Source: JAJKIV01 sp036274195 (GTDB taxonomy: Bacteria; Gemmatimonadota; Gemmatimonadetes; Gemmatimonadales; Gemmatimonadaceae). From it: a stretch of DNA of 55,905 bases. This document shows, one piece after another, positions 1-11,467 of the stretch (position 1 is its first letter; the number at the start of each line of letters is the position of its first letter). The DNA lies in contig DASUGD010000056.1 in assembly GCA_036274195.1 (NCBI GenBank), positions 1-55,905 of the forward strand, in the 5' to 3' direction. Position numbers and translations under genes: made by a program. Under the pieces are notes generated by a model. The model saw only the letters and a list, made by a program, of their open reading frames with translations. It did no database searches and was not told the origin of the DNA.

Positions 1-834
1 CTCGCGGAGGCCCACCTGAACGACCTGGGTGGACGGGGCATGTCGCAGGAGACGCGCGACGTGTTCCACCGCGTGCGCGACTTCCTCGCCGCGGCGGCGA
101 AGGAGCTGGCCGAGCGCGAGAACAGCGAGATGCAGAACCAGCTGGCGTTCCACGCGGCCGGCGCCGACGATGAGTCTCTGTCCGCCCAGCGGCGTGCGGA
201 GCTCAAGGCGGCGCACCGGCAGCTGGAGAAGCGCAGCGAAGACGCTGCCGCCGACGTGCTCGGCCATCACGACATGCAGGCACTCGCCGCAATGCTCGGG
301 CGCAAGTCCGAGGCGGACGTGGACGCAGCCGCGGTGGAGCTCCTGCGACTCGCCGGCATCACGCCGGGCGGAAAAGTTCGCCTGCGCGACGGCCGGAGTG
401 GCGAGACGTTCGCGAGCCCGGTGACGGTCGGTGAGATCTACATGCTGAAGCTGTCGCACCTGGTCGACGACAAGATCCACGCGCGCAGCATTGGCCCGTA
501 CTCGCTGGTCACGCAGCAGCCGCTCGCCGGCAAGGCGCAGTTCGGCGGCCAGCGATTCGGAGAGATGGAGGTGTGGGCGCTCGAGGCGTACGGCGCGGCG
601 CACACGCTCCAGGAGATCCTGACGGTGAAGTCCGACGATGTGAACGGGCGCAGCCGAGTGTACGAGGCGATCGTGAAGGGTCAGAACCTTCCGGAGCCCG
701 GGATCCCCGAGTCGTTCAACGTGTTGGTGAAGGAATTACAGGCGCTCGGCATTTACGTGAAGATGGGCGCAAATAGCGACGGCACTTTCGAACCGTCGAT
801 GGATGGCGGCAACGGTAACGGAGCCGAGGAGTAA
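1..834 (+). CDS. rpoB: RNA polymerase beta subunit, C-terminal part (5' truncated by window edge)
   Basis: The reading frame is open from base 1, so this is the tail (about 277 residues) of the beta subunit of RNA polymerase. The C-terminal signature is clear: the GKAQFGGQRFGEMEVWALEA block (switch and clamp anchor region), then AAHTLQEILTVKSDDVNGR, and an ending of the GIYVKMG type followed by a short acidic Gly/Asn-rich tail. The stop lies 3 nt before the rpoC start, the usual rpoB-rpoC arrangement. The upstream part is outside the window, so rifampicin-region residues cannot be read. Confidence 0.97.
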   Translation, partial: LAEAHLNDLGGRGMSQETRDVFHRVRDFLAAAAKELAERENSEMQNQLAFHAAGADDESLSAQRRAELKAAHRQLEKRSEDAAADVLGHHDMQALAAMLGRKSEADVDAAAVELLRLAGITPGGKVRLRDGRSGETFASPVTVGEIYMLKLSHLVDDKIHARSIGPYSLVTQQPLAGKAQFGGQRFGEMEVWALEAYGAAHTLQEILTVKSDDVNGRSRVYEAIVKGQNLPEPGIPESFNVLVKELQALGIYVKMGANSDGTFEPSMDGGNGNGAEE

Positions 835-837
835 GCG

Positions 838-5157
<4,320 letters not shown>

Positions 5158-5163
5158 GTTTTC

Positions 5164-5191
5164 GGGTACGGGGAACCGGGAACGGGGAACC
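5164..5191. repeat. Heptanucleotide tandem repeat (GGGAAC-type)
   Basis: About four tandem 7-nt units of the form (c/g)gggaac directly after the rpoC stop. Same class as the repeats at 27148-27232. It is intergenic and sits just before the rpoC terminator. Confidence 0.7.
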
Positions 5192-5192
5192 G

Positions 5193-5229
5193 AAAGACCC
5201 TCGGGAGGCTTGGCTTCCCGAGGGTCTTT
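5193..5229 (+). terminator. Rho-independent terminator after rpoBC
   Basis: Near-perfect inverted repeat: left arm aaagaccctcgggag, short loop, right arm cttcccgagggtcttt. The T-rich right end and the A-rich left end would let it act on both strands. It closes the rpoBC transcription unit 36 nt past the stop codon and also faces the minus-strand gene that ends at 5284. Confidence 0.85.
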
Positions 5230-5283
5230 GCATTGAAGGCGTTATTTCGTTAGGCTCGGCCGATTGGCGATCCGAGCCTCTGC

Positions 5284-6132
5284 CTAACGCTTCGCATCGG
5301 GGTTGGTGTGCCGCGGCCCGTCGCGCAGCCAGATCAGCATCACGCCACATCCGCCTGACGTCTTGTTGTACTGCGCCGGGATCTGGCCCAGACCAGTATA
5401 GACTTCGACGCCCTCGATCTCGCTCGCCTGCATTCCGTTCACGTCGAACAACGGCACCTGTTCCGACGACGACGAGTACGCGGCTGCGCCGTCAACGTAG
5501 ACGTCCAGGTAACAGGCGAGCGGGGCTCCGGCGGCGATGTCCGCGAGGGTCAAGACTTCGGTCCTCGACACTCGGCACATCGCACACTTCCCGACGCTTG
5601 TGGTGCGCCTGCTCGCGACCCACGACTTCGAGCTGCCGCCGTGATGGACGGTGATGCCCGGAACGCGCGAGGCGAGAATATCGCCGAGCGGTCGATTCTT
5701 ATCCTTCTCCAGCTCCTCGCTATCGATGAAATGGCCGACGCCGAGCGCTTTGCGCGCATCGAACGCCGCCATCTTGCCTTGTCGCGGTGGCGGTGCCGCC
5801 TCGCGCACCGTAACGGTCGGCAGCTCGTTCACGGCGGGCTCGAGGACGATGTCGCTGACAAGCGTCTCGTCTCCATCGAAAACTGTGGGAGTCGAATCGG
5901 GTCGAAAACCCAACGCCCGGGTGACCACGAAGTGCTCGCCGTGCGGAATTTTCGTGAGCCGAAACCGGCCCAATGAATCCGTGACGGTTCGGATGTCGAG
6001 CCCCGGAACCGTTATTGTCGCGTTTGCGATCGGACGACGCTCCGGCTCCGCGAGGACGCGACCCTGAAGCTCGGCCTGCGCCTCGAGCAGGGCGGGTGCG
6101 GCAAGTACGACGAGTGCGACGAGAGGCCGCAT
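5284..6132 (-). CDS. Secreted protein with carboxypeptidase-regulatory-like and TonB-plug-like domains
   Basis: 282-residue exported protein. It starts with a classic signal peptide (MRPLVALVVLAAPALLEAQA), then a beta-sandwich of the carboxypeptidase regulatory-like type (about 22-105: GRVLAEPERRPIANATI, TDSLGRFRLTKIP), then a segment resembling a TonB receptor plug (PLGDILASRVPGI, and near the end IEGVEVYTGLGQIPAQYN). No outer-membrane barrel follows, so it is not a full TonB-dependent receptor. Four cysteines (a CxxC in CAMC, one in APLACYL, one in GGCG) could form periplasmic disulfides. Function is unknown; a role as a barrel-less surface or assembly protein is only a guess. It is convergent with rpoC and divergent from rpsL. 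Confidence 0.75.
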   Translation of the reverse strand: MRPLVALVVLAAPALLEAQAELQGRVLAEPERRPIANATITVPGLDIRTVTDSLGRFRLTKIPHGEHFVVTRALGFRPDSTPTVFDGDETLVSDIVLEPAVNELPTVTVREAAPPPRQGKMAAFDARKALGVGHFIDSEELEKDKNRPLGDILASRVPGITVHHGGSSKSWVASRRTTSVGKCAMCRVSRTEVLTLADIAAGAPLACYLDVYVDGAAAYSSSSEQVPLFDVNGMQASEIEGVEVYTGLGQIPAQYNKTSGGCGVMLIWLRDGPRHTNPDAKR

Positions 6133-6206
6133 TCTATGGGCGATTGAGAGGGCGGATGGACGAGGTTTTCAAGATGCGATTCTCCCAGCCACGGGGCCAC
6201 AACGCC

Positions 6207-6235
6207 TTGACGCTCCCATACTTCGCCGGTATCAT
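6207..6235 (+). promoter_or_regulatory. Promoter for rpsL-rpsG
   Basis: TTGACG (6207-6212), a 17-nt spacer and TATCAT (6230-6235) match the sigma70 consensus well in an otherwise GC-rich stretch. Predicted transcription start is near 6242, leaving a leader of about 45 nt before the rpsL ATG at 6288. The start itself has only a weak ribosome-binding match (gaggg very close to the ATG). Confidence 0.8.
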
Positions 6236-6287
6236 ACGGGTCTGCCTCGACCGGCTTTGGTCGGGGGATCAGCGAGACCTCGAGGGT

Positions 6288-6680
6288 ATGCCGACTATCA
6301 ACCAACTCGTCCGGCGGGCACGCCGGGATGTGATCAAGAAGGAGAAAGCGCCGGCGCTTCAGGCGAACCCGTTTCGCCGTGGCGTTTGCACGCGCGTCTA
6401 CACCACGACTCCGAAAACGCCCAACTCGGCGCTTCGGAAAGTGGCCCGTGTGCGCCTGACGAATCAGATCGAAGTGACGGCCTACATTCCGGGTGAGGGG
6501 CACAACCTCCAGGAACACTCGATCGTGTTGGTGCGTGGCGGCCGTGTGAAGGATCTCCCTGGTGTTCGTTACCACATTGTGCGCGGCACGCTCGACGCCT
6601 CGGGCGTGAATGGGCGCAACCAGAGCCGGTCCAAGTACGGCACGAAGAAACCCAAGGCCGCCGCCGGAGGTAAGAAGTGA
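6288..6680 (+). CDS. rpsL: 30S ribosomal protein S12
   Basis: 130-residue S12, the decoding-centre protein. The ATG at 6288 gives the standard MPTINQLVRR start; in-frame upstream sequence is not S12-like. The conserved core is intact: RRGVCTRVYTTTP, then NSALRK, GEGHNLQEHSI and RGGRVKDLPGVRYH. One odd point: the usual PKKPNS loop reads PKTPNS, keeping Lys43 (Met counted) but replacing the next lysine with Thr44. First gene of a two-gene unit with rpsG, which it overlaps by a GTGA junction. Confidence 0.97.
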   Translation: MPTINQLVRRARRDVIKKEKAPALQANPFRRGVCTRVYTTTPKTPNSALRKVARVRLTNQIEVTAYIPGEGHNLQEHSIVLVRGGRVKDLPGVRYHIVRGTLDASGVNGRNQSRSKYGTKKPKAAAGGKK

Positions 6681-7147
6681 GCCGCCGAAAGAAGTCGGTG
6701 AAGCGCCCGGTTCTCCCCGACGCGCGCTACGACAGTCAGACCGTTTCGAAGTTCATCAACGCTCTCATGCTGCAGGGCAAGAAGTCGACGGCAGAGCGCC
6801 TCTTCTATGGCGCGATGGATCTCGTCGAGTCTCGCACGAGCCAGCCGGGCGTGAACGTGTTCAAGCAGGCGCTGGCGAATCTGAAGCCGGTGGTCGAGGT
6901 GAAGAGCCGCCGAGTCGGCGGTGCCACTTACCAGGTTCCCGTCGAGGTGCGCCCCGAGCGCCGCACTGCGCTCGCGATGCGTTGGCTCATCAGCTACTCG
7001 CGCGATCGCAACGAGAAGTCGATGGCCGAGAAGCTTGCCGCTGAAGTGATCGCGGCGTCCAAGGGCGAAGGCAACGCGGTGAAGAAAAAGGAAGACACGC
7101 ACCGCATGGCCGAAGCCAACAAGGCGTTCGCGCACTATCGCTGGTAA
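6677..7147 (+). CDS. rpsG: 30S ribosomal protein S7
   Basis: 156-residue S7, which binds 16S rRNA at the head of the 30S subunit near the E site. It starts with GTG inside the rpsL stop (GTGA overlap) behind a good ggaggt ribosome-binding site. The family signature is seen throughout: MSRRK start, KFINALMLQGKKSTAE, VEVKSRRVGGATYQVPVEV, RWL, and an AFAHYRW end. In many bacteria fusA and tuf follow immediately; here a terminator and a biosynthetic cluster intervene. Confidence 0.98.
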   Translation: MSRRKKSVKRPVLPDARYDSQTVSKFINALMLQGKKSTAERLFYGAMDLVESRTSQPGVNVFKQALANLKPVVEVKSRRVGGATYQVPVEVRPERRTALAMRWLISYSRDRNEKSMAEKLAAEVIAASKGEGNAVKKKEDTHRMAEANKAFAHYRW

Positions 7148-7186
7148 TCCGTTCCACGAGATCCCCGCCCCCCGCGATCTCGCCGA

Positions 7187-7237
7187 ACGAAAAAACACCC
7201 CGCCAGGTGCTCTCGCACCGGTGGGGCGTTTTTTTTC
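7187..7237 (+). terminator. Terminator after rpsG
   Basis: A GC-rich stem (ccccgccaggtgc paired imperfectly with gcaccggtgggg) has an A-run on its left and eight Ts on its right (7229-7236). The layout suits bidirectional termination and separates rpsL-rpsG from the downstream cluster. The remainder of the gap to 7455 shows one GCCTAACG octamer but no gene or convincing promoter. Confidence 0.85.
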
Positions 7238-7455
7238 GTGCGCACTACTTCGCCACCATGTCGATGACCCCTCGAGGGAGGCGTGATTCGTGCACGCCTA
7301 ACGTTCGCGCGGGCGGACAAACTTGCCGCCGGCGTCGTGGAGATTCAATGTAAGTTCACGTCGTTGCAACAGCTTACGTCCGCAGCGCGGTTCCGTATCC
7401 CGTGGCGTGCGGGCGCGGCACTCGTTGCACCGACTCACCATCGTACCTCACATCC

Positions 7456-7761
7456 GTGACCGAATCCGCCGCCCTCCAACCCCACTACCCGCTCCCGCAC
7501 CCGAGCCCATCAGCGATCTTCAAGGAGCTCGACGAGGGGGGCGTCCTGCTCTCGACTACCGACGAGGTCTATTTCGGCGTGAATCCGGTCGGTGCTCGCA
7601 TCTGGGCGCTGCTTCCACCGGTCTCACAGACCTTTGGAGAGTTGTGTCTCGCGCTCGAGCAGCAGTATCCTGACGCAGGCGCCGAGCGCATTCGCATTGA
7701 CGCCCAGGAGTTTCTCGAATCGCTCATCGCCAGCGGGCTGGTGGTGACCGCCTCCAACTGA
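7456..7761 (+). CDS. PqqD-family RiPP recognition protein (lasso B1-like)
   Basis: About 101 residues if the GTG at 7456 is used; an ATG at 7402 would add 18 residues unlike the family. The fold signature of the PqqD/RRE family is visible: LLSTTDEVYFGVNPVGARIWALL (strands and first helix), then FGELCLALEQQYP and a closing FLESLIASGLV helix. In lasso-peptide and many other RiPP pathways such small proteins bind the precursor leader and deliver it to the peptidase. The next gene, 18 nt downstream, is that peptidase, which supports the reading. The ribosome-binding site is poor. Confidence 0.82.
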   Translation: MTESAALQPHYPLPHPSPSAIFKELDEGGVLLSTTDEVYFGVNPVGARIWALLPPVSQTFGELCLALEQQYPDAGAERIRIDAQEFLESLIASGLVVTASN

Positions 7762-7779
7762 CCCGGACTTTCAGTAGCC

Positions 7780-8226
7780 GTGTCTTCTTCGGCAGCACAT
7801 CTCGCGCGAAAGCTCATCGGACTGTCTTTCCGGGACTGGGCCGAGTTGGTGCAGGCGCAGTGGGCGCTCCTCGCAGCGCGTGGGATGGTCCGGAATCGGC
7901 CGATCGGGTCGCTGGCGACGCCGACGATGGGTAGTCCGCCGGCTGACACAGCCCGCCTGCCCGAAGCTCGACGGCTTGCTTTGGCGGTGGTTCGCGCAGC
8001 GCGGTTTGGCGTATTCCGCCCGCAGTGTCTGGTTCGATCAGTGGCGCTGTCGCAGATGCTGGAGGACCGCGGGATCTCGGGCGCCCTCGTGCGGGTGGGG
8101 GTTCGGCGCAAGAACGGGGAGTTCTCGGCCCACGCATGGGTGGAGCTGGCTGGAGAGACGCTTGGGGATGCGGATGACCACGTTGGGTCGTTCGTGCCAA
8201 TGACCAACCTGGACGTCCAGCGATAG
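7780..8226 (+). CDS. Lasso-type B2 leader peptidase (transglutaminase-like)
   Basis: 148 residues from a GTG start, the usual size of the stand-alone B2 peptidase of lasso-peptide clusters (McjB C-terminal family). The cysteine-protease triad can be placed: Cys83 in FRPQCLVRSVAL, His118 in FSAHAWVEL, and Asp130 in AGETLGD. Known members cut the leader from the precursor. It follows the PqqD-like gene and precedes the precursor gene, matching the B1-B2 pairing. No asparagine-synthetase-like cyclase, the normal partner, is found in the cluster. Confidence 0.85.
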   Translation: MSSSAAHLARKLIGLSFRDWAELVQAQWALLAARGMVRNRPIGSLATPTMGSPPADTARLPEARRLALAVVRAARFGVFRPQCLVRSVALSQMLEDRGISGALVRVGVRRKNGEFSAHAWVELAGETLGDADDHVGSFVPMTNLDVQR

Positions 8227-8290
8227 CTTGCAGTTGCCGGTTGACGACGGGCCGTGTCGGACCGACCTTCACGTTCGTCCTAATCGTGGT

Positions 8291-8319
8291 CGAGCCTGGC
8301 GCGCCGATTGCCAGGCTCG
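8291..8319 (+). promoter_or_regulatory. Perfect 10-bp hairpin upstream of the precursor gene
   Basis: cgagcctggc (8291-8300) is exactly complementary to gccaggctcg (8310-8319) across a 9-nt loop. It lies between the peptidase gene and the precursor ATG at 8343, with no T-run behind it. It may act as an RNA processing or stability element, raising precursor over enzyme mRNA, or as an attenuator. Function is inferred. Confidence 0.6.
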
Positions 8320-8342
8320 GCCATGAACCCGTCGGAGCCGTC

Positions 8343-8516
8343 ATGTACGCATCCCCCAAACTCGAGCGCTTCGGAACGCTGCGAGAGCTGACCGCTGCGC
8401 CGTTCTCCGCTATTGGCGCTTCGTTTTCCCTCGCCAGTGGCTCGCTGCCGATTGGCGCAGGTGATTGCGGTCCCAACGTGCCGGTGGGCGATCCATCGGC
8501 GTGCGGTCGCAGCTGA
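8343..8516 (+). CDS. RiPP precursor peptide (lasso-like leader, C-terminal Ser)
   Basis: 57 residues. The ATG at 8343 is preceded by GGAG at good spacing, and the translation begins MYASPKLERFGTLRELT, fitting the lasso-leader pattern YxxPxLxxxGxxxxLT recognised by B1 proteins. The longer in-frame ORF from 8241 has no such support. The remainder is Gly/Ala/Ser/Pro-rich with Cys42, Cys54, Asp41, Asp50 and a C-terminal Arg-Ser. If cleavage follows the usual rule (Thr at -2), the core would begin at Ala19 and have Gly, Ala and Ser at positions 7-9, so no acidic ring acceptor. An alternative core from Gly33 would place Asp41 at position 9. The terminal Ser fits modification by the adjacent HPr-kinase-like protein. 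Confidence 0.78.
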   Translation: MYASPKLERFGTLRELTAAPFSAIGASFSLASGSLPIGAGDCGPNVPVGDPSACGRS

Positions 8517-8637
8517 GCGAGACACGCACACGCGGCTGTTGCCCTCCTCCGGCACCTGTCTACACCGAGCTACAATCTCCTCGGCTGTGTATCCTCGTAG
8601 CGGATGACTTCCGGTCCCCGCCAGCTGCGTCGACTCG

Positions 8638-9603
8638 ATGCCTAAGTACGGCGTGTTCGGATTCACCATCGACTCGGCCGTCGCGTTTCCGGAGCTCGAC
8701 CAAGCGGGCGCCGGCACCAACGTGGATTGGACTCTTCGTGTAGCGCAGGACGAATGCGCTGCCACGACCGGCACACCGCTTGGCATCGACTGCGTGTACG
8801 GCGACGTGCACGTTCGCACTTACGCCTCCGAAAGGGCGCTGACGATCGCGTTCGACGACACTGGGGCGTTCGAGGTGCGTCCCGGCGGTCGCGAGATCGT
8901 TTGGTACCCGGGACCGCTGCCAACGGAAGCGGCCGTGCGAGCCGACGTCCTCGGCCGCGTCATCGCGCTGGCCGCACACGCCGATGGCCATCTGACGCTG
9001 CACGCGAGCGCGGTGTCGGTCGCCGGCCGCGCGGTTGCGCTGGTTGGCCCGAAGCACGTTGGCAAATCGACGCTCGCGCTGGCGCTCGTACGGAACGGGG
9101 CGCGGCTGCTCACTGACGACACGCTCGTCGTGCGGTTGGAGCGTGGTGAAGCGTGGGCTGCGCCTGGCGTCCAGCGCATTCGCCTGTGGGAGGACGCGGC
9201 GCGCGCGCTTGGCCGGTTCGCTCCGGGCACGGGTGGGGGAAAGCCGGCGGCGCCGATCGCGCCTAACGAGCGCGAGGGCACGACTCTGCCGCTCGTGGCG
9301 TGCTACGTGCTCGCGCCGTCGGCGGCGCCGGATGGCAGGGCGCCGCGCGGACCGGCGATCCAGCGCGAACGGCTCTCGCCGGTGCACGCCGCGCTCGCCT
9401 GTGTGCGGTTCGGCAAGCTTGGCGCGCTGGCTGGCGGCGCGATCGGCGCGGCGGTGCTCGACCGGGCGGGCACCCTGACGAAGGCCGTACCGGTGTACGT
9501 CGCGACGCTCCGGCCGGACTTTACGAGGCTCGACGAGGTGGCCGAGCGGGTGATGGCGTGGCACGGCGTGGCGCGGGTCGTGGGCCGGGCGGCGGTGCGC
9601 TGA
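8638..9603 (+). CDS. HPr-kinase-like protein of RiPP cluster
   Basis: 321 residues. The C-terminal half resembles the catalytic domain of HPr kinase/phosphorylase and the lasso-tailoring kinases: LTLHASAV (120-126), P-loop GPKHVGKST (137-145), and the following LLTDD (158-161). In paeninodin-type lasso pathways such kinases phosphorylate the C-terminal serine of the precursor, and the precursor encoded just upstream ends in Ser. The N-terminal half (1-110) is less conserved. The stop overlaps the next gene's ATG (TGATG). Being a general sugar-regulation kinase is unlikely given the context and the lack of an HPr gene here. Confidence 0.78.
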   Translation: MPKYGVFGFTIDSAVAFPELDQAGAGTNVDWTLRVAQDECAATTGTPLGIDCVYGDVHVRTYASERALTIAFDDTGAFEVRPGGREIVWYPGPLPTEAAVRADVLGRVIALAAHADGHLTLHASAVSVAGRAVALVGPKHVGKSTLALALVRNGARLLTDDTLVVRLERGEAWAAPGVQRIRLWEDAARALGRFAPGTGGGKPAAPIAPNEREGTTLPLVACYVLAPSAAPDGRAPRGPAIQRERLSPVHAALACVRFGKLGALAGGAIGAAVLDRAGTLTKAVPVYVATLRPDFTRLDEVAERVMAWHGVARVVGRAAVR

Positions 9604-10664
9604 TGGCGGTGGATCTCGCGCGGCTCAACGTCCCGGTGACGGCGACGGTGCCTAACGAGGTGCCGGTCGTGCGGGTCACCGATCTCTGGAAGGAGTTTCC
9701 GGCGGCGCGGTCTCTCGCGGATTTGCTGCGGCATGCCGGCCGCCGCCCGTCGCCGGCGATCGCGGACGTTTCGCTCGACGTCTGCGCAGGGGAGTTCGTC
9801 GGCCTGCTCGGACCGAACGGGGCCGGGAAGACGACGCTGCTCAAGATCCTCGCGACGCTCATCACGCCCGACCGCGGCTCCGTCACTGTCGCTGGGCACG
9901 ATGTGATCACCGCGGCACCGAGCGTTCGGCAGATCATCGCGCCGGTGCTGGCCAACGAGCGCAGCCTGTACTGGCGACTGTCGGCACGCGAGAACCTCGA
10001 GCTGTTCGCGGCGCTCTTGCGCCTTCCGCCGAGCGACGTGACGCGGCGTGTCGATGAGGCGCTCGATGTCGTCGGGCTGTCGGATGCGGGGCGAAAGATG
10101 GTCGGGCAATTTTCCGCCGGGATGATGCAGCGCCTCCTCGTCGCGCGTGCCCTGCTGGGGAGCCCGCGCGTGCTCCTGCTCGACGAGCCGACCCGGAGCC
10201 TCGATCCCGCTGCCGCGCATGCGTTCCGCGCGTTTCTGCGGGAGGAGTTGGGCACACGCCGGGGGTGTGCTGTGCTCGTGGCGACGCACCGAACCGAGGA
10301 GGCGTTCGAGCTGTGCGATCGCGTGGTCGTGCTCAATCGGGGGCGGGTCGTCGCTACCGGACCAGCACGAGAGCTCGGTGACGCGCTGACGGGCGTCCGG
10401 TATTCCGTGCACACGCTGGAGCCCAATCACCCCGCGCTCGAGGAAGTCGTGAAGTCGGGTAAGGCGCGCCGGGTTGCCGCGACGTCGGAGGGTGTCGGGC
10501 GGTGGTGGCGGGTGGAGGTAGAGATCGATGGGGGTGATGCGACCGCCCGCGTCGTGCTGGCGACGCTGATCAAGGCAGGGATGCCGATCGCACGGTTCGA
10601 GCGGGTCGTGTCTCCGTTGGGTGAGATGATCGATCGCGCGATTGCGCGCAGCGGTCTCCCATGA
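9603..10664 (+). CDS. ABC transporter ATP-binding protein
   Basis: 353 residues from the ATG that overlaps the preceding stop. All ABC ATPase motifs are seen: Walker A GPNGAGKTT, a slightly unusual signature QFSAGMMQR, Walker B VLLLDEP, D-loop SLDP and H-loop ATHR. A C-terminal extension of about 90 residues follows, as in drug or lipid exporters of the ABC-2 type. It overlaps the permease gene by 4 nt (ATGA), so the two surely work together, most likely exporting or giving immunity to the cluster's peptide. Confidence 0.9.
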   Translation: MAVDLARLNVPVTATVPNEVPVVRVTDLWKEFPAARSLADLLRHAGRRPSPAIADVSLDVCAGEFVGLLGPNGAGKTTLLKILATLITPDRGSVTVAGHDVITAAPSVRQIIAPVLANERSLYWRLSARENLELFAALLRLPPSDVTRRVDEALDVVGLSDAGRKMVGQFSAGMMQRLLVARALLGSPRVLLLDEPTRSLDPAAAHAFRAFLREELGTRRGCAVLVATHRTEEAFELCDRVVVLNRGRVVATGPARELGDALTGVRYSVHTLEPNHPALEEVVKSGKARRVAATSEGVGRWWRVEVEIDGGDATARVVLATLIKAGMPIARFERVVSPLGEMIDRAIARSGLP

Positions 10665-11467
10665 GCACGCGAGCCGCGCTCGCACTCACGCACGCGTCCT
10701 GGCGGACCGCCAGGAGCTATCGGTTCTCCTTTGTCCTCTCGTTCGTCTCGCTGGCGGTCACGATAGTTCCGGTGTACTTCGTCGCGAAGGCGCTGCAGGA
10801 GTTCATGGCGCCCGTGATCTCGAGCGAAGGGCGCGACTATTTCGGCTTCGTGTTGATCGGGACAGCGATCCTGACGCTCGTGTCCGCGGCGGTCTCGTCG
10901 TTCGCGTCGGCGGTGAGCGGCGGGTTGTCGAGCGGGTTTTTCGAGGCGCTGCTCGTGACGCCAACGCCACTCGGTCTCCTGCTCGCCGGACAAACGGGAT
11001 ATTCGTTCGGCTGGGCGACGGCGCGCGCGATCCTGCTCATTGGCGCGGGCTTGCTGCTCGGAGTCGACGTGCACTGGCTGCGTGTGCCCGAGGCGTTGCT
11101 CGTGACGACACTTCTCGTGGGTGCGTATGCCGGCGTCGGGCTCATCGCGGCGGCGCTGGTCGTCTCGTTTCGGACCAACGCTGCTATCCCGCAGGGCGCT
11201 GTCGTCGCCTCGACACTACTCGGCGGTGTGTACTTTCCGGCGTCGGTGCTGCCTCCGGCGATTGCGCCGATCGCCGAGTGGGTACCGCTCACGCCGGGTC
11301 TGCGAGCCCTTCGGCAAGCATTGTTGTTGGGCTACCCACTGAGCACGATCGGTGGCGACCTGCTGCAGCTTGCCGGGCTCGCTCTCGGGTGTGCGATCGC
11401 GGGCGCGGTCTCGCTGCGCGCCGCGTTCCGGTACGCGAAAAAGGCCGGGTCGTTGGGGCAGTACTGA
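10661..11467 (+). CDS. ABC-2 type transporter permease
   Basis: 268-residue integral membrane protein with about six hydrophobic segments (roughly 22-42, 63-85, 105-128, 139-166, 179-200, 236-258). The GGVYFPASVLPP and WVPLTPGLRALRQALL stretches are typical of ABC-2 permeases. It is translationally coupled to the ATPase by a 4-nt overlap. Last gene of the RiPP-like cluster; the long leader of fusA follows. Confidence 0.88.
   Translation: MSTRAALALTHASWRTARSYRFSFVLSFVSLAVTIVPVYFVAKALQEFMAPVISSEGRDYFGFVLIGTAILTLVSAAVSSFASAVSGGLSSGFFEALLVTPTPLGLLLAGQTGYSFGWATARAILLIGAGLLLGVDVHWLRVPEALLVTTLLVGAYAGVGLIAAALVVSFRTNAAIPQGAVVASTLLGGVYFPASVLPPAIAPIAEWVPLTPGLRALRQALLLGYPLSTIGGDLLQLAGLALGCAIAGAVSLRAAFRYAKKAGSLGQY

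Noticed and set aside
8241..8342. 34-codon N-terminal extension of the precursor gene
   Set aside because: It covers the hairpin, lacks a ribosome-binding site, and would place the leader motif mid-protein, whereas ATG 8343 has GGAG at good spacing.
9303..10685. 460-codon minus-strand frame over the ABC ATPase gene
   Set aside because: Antisense to a complete ABC ATPase with all motifs; composition is that of a shadow frame.
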